A DNA stretch of 5,263 nucleotides, from contig JAGOUK010000107.1 of assembly GCA_018061225.1 (NCBI GenBank), positions 1 through 5,263 on the forward strand, written 5' to 3'. This stretch comes from Candidatus Omnitrophota bacterium. GTDB lineage: Bacteria; Omnitrophota; Gorgyraeia; 2-02-FULL-51-18; JAGOUK01. Below, piece by piece: positions 1-5,263 of the stretch. The position numbers and the translations under genes were made by a program. Position 1 is the stretch's first letter; every line of letters begins with the position of its first letter. The notes under the pieces were generated by a model that was given only the letters and a program-made list of their open reading frames with translations, was not told the origin of the DNA and did not search any database.

Positions 1-582
1 AAGATACCCTTTAGACAAGATGCTTCCCCGCACAGAAAGTCCGGTTAGATTTCTAAAGTCTTGCCGCAAAGTCTCGGCTTTTTTCAATGTTTGGCGGATA
101 AGATCTTCAATCTTCGCAACGGCCGATCGAACCTCCCCGCCTGACTCCAATACACTGACCGGCACCTGAAAAGGAACCTCAATCTGATTTGGGTCCATCG
201 ACGAGGAGGCTGATCCTTGGGCGCGTACATAATCACTAAAATGGGCAGGAAACTGGGAGAGGTGTCCTTGCCATGTCTTGCCACTATCGCGAATCGAATG
301 CTCAATCATCCTGGCAACAGCTCCAAAAGACCCAAAAGTAGCCGTGTGAAGCTTCGCCTGATGCGGTTCCAATAGGTCGAGAATTCTTTGTTTGCTAAGG
401 CCATCCGGTTCTTGAAATAAATACTGTTCGATCACCCAATCCGCCGGAGCTTCTCCGAAAGAGCTCTCCACGTCCCCCGTCATAATCAGCGCTTCCCGGT
501 ACATCGAAATCACACTCATCATGTCAGATGCCAACATCCAGCCCTCACCAGTGTCAGCATTCATCCCATATCGGTTAATGCC
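1..582 (-). other. Protein region: unassigned part after kinase-like domain 2, running off the left edge (residues ~1561-1754)
   Basis: The beginning may complete the kinase C-lobe: helices with several Met and aromatic residues, for example W-M-L-A-S-D-M-M-S-V-I-S-M-Y around 1575-1588. Next come an acidic stretch, then a helix with R-I-L-D-L-L-E-P-H-Q-A-K (1626-1637). A Ser-rich, probably flexible segment (A-Q-G-S-A-S-S-S-M, ~1681-1689) follows, then a Val/Pro-rich beta-like piece (P-F-Q-V-P-V-S-V-L). A basic/acidic amphipathic helix with I-E-D-L-I-R-Q-T-L-K-K-A-E (~1718-1730) ends just before the edge. The flexible segment suggests that a new domain begins near residue 1695 and continues outside the window. 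No family is recognised. Confidence 0.4.
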
Positions 583-3500
583 GTAATTCCATGCATTGGC
601 TATTGCCAACATGGCGACACCATCTTCACCCTGCTCATACATGCGCCGTATCACATCATTCAATCCGTAGGCCTCGCTTGCCATGAATGCGCCTGCGCCC
701 CAGTCTCCGATCTGCGCGCCCGAGGCACGCCCCCAGAATGTATCTGACATCGTCAAGTCACGGTTATAAAGCCCTGCCCCATGGGCTCGGCGAAGAGATT
801 GGATAACGGATGCAAATACGGTTCGCACCTCACTTTTAAGTAATTGGAGCTGCTCCTCATTAGCAATGCCCGCGCGAGCGGACCAGTCATTTAATATTTG
901 GGTAAGGGATTCATTGGTTATTCCTTCTGTTATCAACACAAAGGAGCCGGGCTTAAGATCAATTGATTCCTTGAGCGATAGGTCTTTCGTATCCGATGGA
1001 GTATCCGATTTAGGGCGATCAACTTTAACATCGGCACCCCAGTCAGCGTCAGCCAAACCGGACCATAAGTGTTTTGGTAAAATTGCCAACGCTTGGCGGA
1101 CATCTGCCTGCTTGGGATCAGCGGCATCGGCAGCTTCACCCGTACCGGCCGCCTGTTCCAAATCTCCATAGATGCCCGCTTCCCGCTCCACCATGCCCCA
1201 GGCTTCCTGATGAGCTGCGTCTGACTGCGCGTCCGTCGGCGCGACCACCTTGAGATACACCGTGCGCTGGCCGCCGCTCTCATCCTCCATGCGGATCTTA
1301 AAAACTCTCGCCGGATCCTCGACATCATATCCTTGCTTGATATCCTCGATCTGTGTGATCGTCCAACCCTCAAATACCTCCCGGACAGAGGCTTCTGGCC
1401 GGATGGCGCCGTGTGCGTCCCATTTGATGATCCGATCCGTCGCTCCCTCCAAAAAAGCTTCGCCGTCAAATTCCGTTGTCAGCCCGATCGCAATTCCGCC
1501 CCAGGGCCATCTGATCCGCATCCCCAGCAGAGACACCGTCCGACGACGATGCTCCACCCGCGTCCGGTAACCCAACGCCCTCATGGCTTCGGCAACCTTG
1601 TCATAGAATCGGCCTGATTTGAGCAGTTGTTCGATATAAGGCAGGCGCTCTGATCCCCTGGGACGGGCATCCCCCGCTCGAACCACTGCTTTTTGATAGG
1701 CTCCCAAAAGACCTCCGGGCTCCGCGTTGGATTTCAGGTCCTGATCGAACATGCTATTCGATGAGGCCGCGCCGATCAGTGAGGTATTCATCGCTCCGGG
1801 ACTTCCAAATGCCGCGACGGCATAAGGCGAAACGTTGAATGTAAAGGATACGGCAGTCAGAACGCCCTTCTTTTTTACAAAGATCAGATACTCTCCGGTT
1901 CTTTCTCCGTCTGCCGAAGACTTGACGTAATGGTCGTTCGAAGAGCGTCCGAGCATCAAGATGCCGCCTTCTTCTAAGAGCGCTTCATAATGTCGCAAAG
2001 CGGCTGCTTTTTCCTCCTTCGTAAAGTGCGCCCAAAAAAGGTTGGAATCCTCAATAACGCGATAAGAGTTGGGCTGCAGCTGAGCCTCGGTCCCGACGAT
2101 GCTCTCCGGATCCAAAATATCCGCCGGAATCAAATGAAGATTCGGTCTCGAAAAGCGAGGACTCTCGAAGGGTCGATCGATCCAGGCGTTACCGTCCGGG
2201 TCCCAGCCGGCAACAAGCCCCTCCCTTTCGGAGGCGGTCAAATCGTCCGGACTGCGGCCCTGGAGCAGATCTTTTAATTCTGCCTGCAGCGCCAGATATT
2301 CCTCTATAGCACTGCGGTCCTGTGCATAATACTGACGCACCTGCGCTTCGGTCAGATGATTTTCGAATGCTTCGATCGTAACGACTTGCCCGTTCCGATA
2401 AACAGCCTTCATCCCGGTGAAGGAGGTCTCGTCCGCCAGACGCCTCAGCAGGGCATACTTGGCCAATAAAGTTTGTCTAAGCTTATCGCCCACGACCAAG
2501 ATCGTATCGGCCGGATCCCGCTCCACCGCATCGATCGAATTGCGGGGATACCGGTCCGCCAATTCTTGAGCGGCATAAGGCAGCATACCGGTCCCGATCG
2601 TCAGGACTCTGCCGCCAGGCCTGAGATAAGCCCCGATCAGCTCCCGCCCGGTCGCCGCCCGATTCTCAAAAGTCGCCTGTGCCGTCGCATGCGACATGCG
2701 AGCTCCCTGGGCGTCGGTCACGCGGTCGGATGATCGGCGCAACAACCCGGCTCCCGCCATGAACCCCGTGGTGGCAGTCACCGCTGTCGACACACCGGCA
2801 ATAAGGGCCAGCCATGGGTGATCTTGAACTAGGTTAAAAATCCCTTCCCATCGCCCAAGCGCCTCCCAGGTTGGCCACAGAATGGCCGCTTCCGTGGTCA
2901 GCGCTTGAATCCATTGCATCCCGCTAATTCGCTTGAAAGGCTCCAGCAATCCAGGCAGCGGGAGATCGCGATAATTTTCGTAATCATCGATCAGCCCGTC
3001 CAGGGACGTGTCCCCCCATTCACTCTCATATTGACGATGCGTGAGCAGGATCGCTTGCACCCACTGTGAGCGCAATACCAGTAGTTGGGCGATCCGCGCC
3101 GTCGCTTCTGATCCCGGATCGGATTCGATCAGATCCTTGATTCGCGATAAACGATGGAGATGCGCTTCGGCAATGTCCTCACGGAGGAGAGGACCCGGGC
3201 TGGCCGGAGATCCGGTGTACCTCTTAAAAGAATTCTCCCAGTCATACCCTTCCTCATAGGACTCTTCCGGAATAAACCTCAGCGCTTCGGCAATCGCGTC
3301 ATGCGCGCGAATACTTTCGGGAACCTCCATTGCGTCCAGCTCGTTGCGGATGATTTCTGCCAAATGATCTGCTTGATACGAGCCGATCATGAGATTGAGC
3401 CGGCGCAGCAGCGGCCTCCCCAAAACTAGATCACTCCGTCCCCAGGAATTATGTTTGCGGGGGTCCAAAAGCTGCTCCCTCAAATGCAAGGCGACCTGCA

Positions 3501-5263
3501 GCTGAGCGCCCGGACTGGTTCCGTTCCGCTGCAAGCCATCGATATCACTGAACACAATGTCGATATCCCCCGCCGTTTCTTTGATCATAAAATTGTCAGT
3601 GTGCGCATCCTCCAACGATATACCCAGCGAAACTGCCCGCTGGGCGAACCTCTCCAATGCGCCCACCACCTTAACCATTCCATATGGGCTGTCCTCTTGC
3701 TTGCTTTTCCGCAATGTCATTGGAAGCTTTTCGATGATTTGCACCGAACGACCGTCACGCATCTGCCCAAAATAAAGCACCCTCGGAGTAAGCCCGGTGT
3801 CCTCCGTGCTCACCACGGCTCCGCGTATGAGCTCCGGATCTTCAAACTGATCTTTTGCCTGATGAAAACGACTCACCCGAATAACATATTTGCCGTTCAT
3901 CTCAAAAACATCATTGAAGACTCCGCTGCCAAGATGCTCAAACTTCCCCCGCGCCGCTTGCTTGTGATATTCCAAGACGCCCGCCTGGTAGGTTGACGCT
4001 CCCTCCGTATAATTCAGATGATCCACGATATCCCGGATCTGCGTTAACTCATCCGTTCCCCCATCTTCCGGATGCATTTGCTGCATTGCCATAGGATGAG
4101 ATGGAGTGACCAATGCGTTCAAATCTAACAACGCTTGAATCAGAAACCTAATCTCTCGATCGTATTGATGGTCCGGATCCGCGTCTTGAAGCATGACCCG
4201 CACCGCGTGGACATAGCCGGGCGCCACCATCTCACTGCGGGCCGCTTCTGCCTGATTTGAAAAAAGCATCGGAATCCCGGTCGTATTCAATGCCTTTTCC
4301 AAAGCCGGGTCTTCGGAAGCCAACTCGGCGACAGCGCGCGCTGCTTTATCGAGTTTGTCATAAACGGCCTTTTGCCTGGGCGCGCGGCTGATAAAACCAG
4401 CCGCCCAATTCCATGCCTTTCCGGCATTCCGCAATAATCGGGTTATTGTCGCAAATACGCTTACCTCATCTTCCGTTGCCGTACGGCCAAGACGAATATC
4501 AAACCATCTATCTCCATAAAAATACTTTTGGTCCATGGCGCTCATAATCCGATGCAGGAGGCGGCTCGCTTCCATGAACTCACTGGGCGATACTTCCTCC
4601 CAGTCCTGCATCACATCAGCCAGAATATCTTCGGCTCTTATCTGCGCCGGCTTTTTTAGCCGTCCACTCTCATCTGGAATACTATTAATAAAGGCGGTTT
4701 TGATCTGATCGAGCGCTGCCGCAACGATGTCTGATGCGCGCCCAGTGACGTCCCGATATTCACGATCCCGGCGTGCAAATCCGGATATGACCCTATGGAT
4801 CAATCCAGTGCGTTTCTCTTCATACAAAGCCGGGTTAGATCCCGCCAACTCCACCATTCGCTCTAACTGGTACTCGGAAAGACCAACTTCCAAAACGTCC
4901 CCCGGCGCATACAGGGCATTGCGGCTCAACCTCTCCTTCAGCCGCGAAAGTCGCGCACCACTCCCCGCGCGTTTGGAAAGAGGCTCCCCTACACGCTTAA
5001 AGTCCGATAGCACCGCATAAACTCTGCCTATATCTTGATCAAAGTCCGTCTGCAGATCTCGAAACTCGCTCAAATCGGAGACATCCAAACCAACCAATTT
5101 AAGCACCCCTGGAATTCCATCTTCCTGTATGGTGCCGATATGCCCGGTGTAATATTCAAAGGTTTTGTCTGACCTCAATAAAGCGTCTTTGGTCTGCTTC
5201 CACAGATTCATGGCAGCTTTAGGATCGGTCATCAAATATTCCGGCATGCGCTCCATCGCGCGC
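1..5263 (-). CDS. Giant multidomain protein, internal fragment (two kinase-like domains, CheR-like methyltransferase); both ends missing
   Basis: One reading frame on the minus strand is open across the whole window: 1754 codons with no stop, plus a split codon at the right edge. The translation looks like real protein, with balanced composition, regular Trp and Gly, amphipathic helices, and motifs of three enzyme-like domains in this frame. In protein order these are an unrecognised helical region (residues 1-434), kinase-like domain 1 (~435-590), helical linker (~591-816), hydrophobic helix (817-841), class I methyltransferase resembling CheR (~866-1135), linker, kinase-like domain 2 (~1296-1560) and a helical tail to the left edge. 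ATG codons near the right edge (for example 5254-5256) are not evidence for a start, since the frame stays open to the edge. No cysteine codon occurs. The full protein is longer than 1754 residues and its function is unknown. Giant genes of this sort are best known from Omnitrophota; that assignment is inference. Confidence 0.93.
583..1377 (-). other. Protein domain: protein-kinase-like domain 2 with altered active site (residues ~1296-1560)
   Basis: The kinase landmarks are clear but altered. A beta hairpin ends in strand R-T-V-Y-L-K-V-V, with Lys1338 (1249-1251) at the ATP-binding lysine. Helix V-E-R-E-A-G-I-Y-G-D-L offers Glu1361 as its helix-C partner. A hinge strand S-F-V-L-I-T-E-G-I lies at 1440-1448. 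The catalytic segment A-H-G-A-G-L-Y-N-R-D-L-T-M-S-D (1493-1507; 742-786) aligns with H-G-x-G-x-x-H-R-D-L-K-P-x-N. Q-I-G-D-W-G-A follows as the DFG strand (Asp1520, 703-705). Asp1502 and Asp1520 are 18 residues apart, exactly the classic kinase spacing. Asn1500 replaces the His of HRD, Thr1504 the catalytic-loop Lys, and Asp1507 the metal-binding Asn. An acidic Ala/Asp-rich insertion (~1369-1437) separates helix C from the hinge. It could be a non-canonical phosphotransferase, an AMP-transferring enzyme or a pseudokinase. Confidence 0.72.
1378..1857 (-). other. Protein region: linker between methyltransferase and kinase-like domain 2 (residues ~1136-1295)
   Basis: The first ~60 residues after the methyltransferase are Ser/Ala/Gly/Asn-rich and look flexible (for example I-G-A-A-S-S-N-S-M, ~1163-1171). 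An amphipathic helical part with R-F-Y-D-K-V-A-E-A-M (~1218-1227) follows, then a basic patch R-V-E-H-R-R-R-T (1235-1242), then beta-like strands around W-P-W-G-G-I-A-I-G-L (1252-1261). The end may already be the start of the kinase-like N-lobe. No family is recognised. Confidence 0.4.
1858..2667 (-). other. Protein domain: class I SAM-dependent methyltransferase, CheR-like (residues ~866-1135)
   Basis: A Rossmann-type methyltransferase can be read in order. Motif I is G-G-R-V-L-T-I-G-T-G (883-892; core at 2587-2607), where SAM would bind. The second strand N-S-I-D-A-V-E-R-D ends with acidic Glu914, which would hold the ribose. A later strand N-L-H-L-I-P-A-D-I-L-D carries Asp1048, the usual adenine-side position. 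Then come S-Y-R-V-I-E-D-S-N-L-F-W-A-H-F, a helix, and L-L-E-E-G-G-I-L-M-L-G-R-S-S-N-D (1095-1110; 1933-1980). The T-G-x-x-P-Y after motif I, the N-L-x-x-x-x-F segment and the G-G-x-L-x-L-G-x-S ending match the pattern of CheR, which methylates glutamates of chemoreceptors. About 100 residues separate the second strand from the Asp1048 strand. No chemotaxis partner is visible, so the substrate is unknown. I am fairly sure of the fold and less sure of the CheR subfamily. Confidence 0.68.
2740..2814 (-). other. Protein segment: predicted transmembrane or buried hydrophobic helix (residues 817-841)
   Basis: This is the only long uncharged stretch in the 1754 residues. About 25 residues, from W-L-A-L-I-A-G-V-S through G-F-M-A-G-A-G-L-L, contain no charge and are rich in Gly, Ala, Thr and Val. 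It is preceded by a Trp-rich segment and Q-D-H-P, and followed directly by R-R. By the positive-inside rule the C-terminal side (methyltransferase, kinase-like domain 2) would be cytoplasmic. The many small residues (a glycine-zipper look) favour tight helix packing, and a buried helix in a soluble protein cannot be excluded. Confidence 0.5.
2815..3492 (-). other. Protein region: helical linker between kinase-like domain 1 and the hydrophobic helix (residues ~591-816)
   Basis: The first part (residues ~591-640) may be the remaining C-lobe helices of kinase-like domain 1. It is followed by alternating amphipathic helices rich in Leu, Arg, Glu and Ala. A Tyr/Glu-rich acidic stretch (P-E-E-S-Y-E-E-G-Y-D-W-E, residues ~665-676) and a Pro/Gly/Ser-rich loop (T-G-S-P-A-S-P-G-P, residues ~683-691) look like breaks between helical bundles. 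Several Trp residues (784, 796, 799, 805) cluster just before the hydrophobic helix, as is common at a membrane interface. No catalytic motif or known family is recognised. Confidence 0.45.
3493..3960 (-). other. Protein domain: protein kinase/aminoglycoside-phosphotransferase-like domain 1 (residues ~435-590)
   Basis: This stretch has the landmarks of the kinase/APH fold in order. A glycine-rich loop L-G-S-G-V-F-N-D-V-F-E lies at residues 444-454 (3901-3933) and is followed by strand K-Y-V-I-R-V, where Arg462 sits at the usual ATP-binding Lys; many APH-like proteins have a similar V-L-R strand. A hinge-like strand Q-I-I-E-K-L-P ends at residue 514. The catalytic loop E-D-A-H-T-D-N-F-M-I covers 551-560: Asp552 fits the catalytic base and Asn557 the metal ligand, five residues apart as in canonical kinases. 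Strand I-V-F-S-D-I-D-G follows, with Asp573 as the D of the DFG-like site (3535-3546). The family would transfer phosphate from ATP to a small molecule or protein. The domain is short and no clear helix-C Glu is seen, so activity is uncertain. A bacterial APH/HipA-like or Ser/Thr kinase-like origin is equally possible. Confidence 0.7.
3961..5262 (-). other. Protein region: unassigned, mainly helical part ahead of kinase-like domain 1 (residues 1-434)
   Basis: I do not recognise a family here. The 434 residues are rich in Ala, Leu, Arg, Glu and Asp with hydrophobic spacing typical of amphipathic helices (for example around residues 115-160, 195-250 and 290-325). A few aromatic clusters suggest packed helical bundles rather than a coiled-coil rod: F-E-Y-Y near residue 35, Y-F-Y-G near 270, and W-N-W near 304. 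There is no signal peptide or membrane segment, as expected for the interior of a protein. A short His/Met/Gln-rich loop (H-P-M-A-M-Q-Q-M-H-P, residues ~390-399) lies shortly before the first kinase-like domain and probably marks a flexible linker. No tandem repeat is visible by eye. It could be a scaffold or a divergent enzyme that only a structure comparison would expose. Confidence 0.5.

Noticed and set aside
933..1469. 178-codon minus-strand ORF in another frame, with a 101-codon plus-strand ORF overlapping it (866-1171)
   Set aside because: Both overlie the long frame where it encodes kinase-like domain 2 and its linker. Their translations are Arg/Ser-rich with no motif, typical of shadow frames.
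3451..3996. 181-codon plus-strand ORF antisense to kinase-like domain 1
   Set aside because: The opposite strand carries the glycine loop, catalytic loop and metal site in frame. The plus-strand product shows no recognisable motif and no convincing ribosome binding site.
1312..4180. Recurrent heptamer CCGGATC (seven by-eye occurrences), possible regulatory or uptake motif
   Set aside because: Six of the seven are in-frame GAT-CCG codon pairs for Asp-Pro, so codon-pair preference and a common dipeptide explain them.
4648..4662. Hairpin CGGCT-TTTTT-AGCCG next to a T run, a possible small terminator
   Set aside because: The stem is only 5 bp, the T run is the loop itself, and it sits mid-gene where codons read smoothly across it.
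4727..5020. 97-codon plus-strand ORF, and similar short ORFs at 84-305, 1990-2277, 2473-2733 and 3041-3259
   Set aside because: All lie inside the continuous minus-strand frame and have compositions expected from reading a coding region in the wrong frame.
5254..5256. ATG codon near the right edge as a possible start
   Set aside because: The frame remains open to the window edge and no purine-rich ribosome binding site can be judged in the few bases left. The gene more likely starts beyond the window.

Overview
The whole window is the interior of one very large protein-coding gene on the minus strand. Reading the reverse complement with codons on + positions 3n+1..3n+3 gives 1754 consecutive sense codons and no stop, and the frame runs off both edges. 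The true start lies at or beyond the right edge and the stop beyond the left edge. I see no intergenic space, RNA gene, mobile element, CRISPR array or convincing regulatory site. In the entries below, fragment residue k is the codon whose lowest + coordinate is 5263-3k, so residue 1 is at the right edge and residue 1754 at the left edge.

Layout in protein order (right to left): residues 1-434 are a mostly helical region that I do not recognise. Residues ~435-590 are a first protein-kinase/aminoglycoside-phosphotransferase-like domain, with a glycine-rich loop, a D-x-H-x-x-N catalytic loop and a D-I-D metal site. Residues ~591-816 are a helical linker. Residues 817-841 are one Gly/Ala/Thr-rich hydrophobic helix. 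Residues ~866-1135 are a class I SAM-dependent methyltransferase fold whose motifs look like the CheR family. Residues ~1136-1295 are an unassigned linker with a basic patch. Residues ~1296-1560 are a second kinase-like domain with substituted active-site residues (N-R-D for H-R-D, Asp for the metal-binding Asn, D-W-G for D-F-G). Residues ~1561-1754 are another unassigned helical stretch.

The organism is a bacterium with moderate GC (a little over 50% by eye). Giant multidomain ORFs of this kind, mixing enzyme-like domains with long helical stretches, are known especially from Omnitrophota (former OP3 / Omnitrophica) and a few other predatory or symbiotic lineages. That placement is inference, because there is no taxonomic marker here. 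The 1754 residues contain no cysteine at all, which is unusual for a protein with cytosolic-type kinase and methyltransferase domains.

The combination of two kinase-like domains flanking a CheR-like methyltransferase on one chain suggests a modification or signalling megaenzyme, or a giant effector, but no substrate can be read from the sequence.
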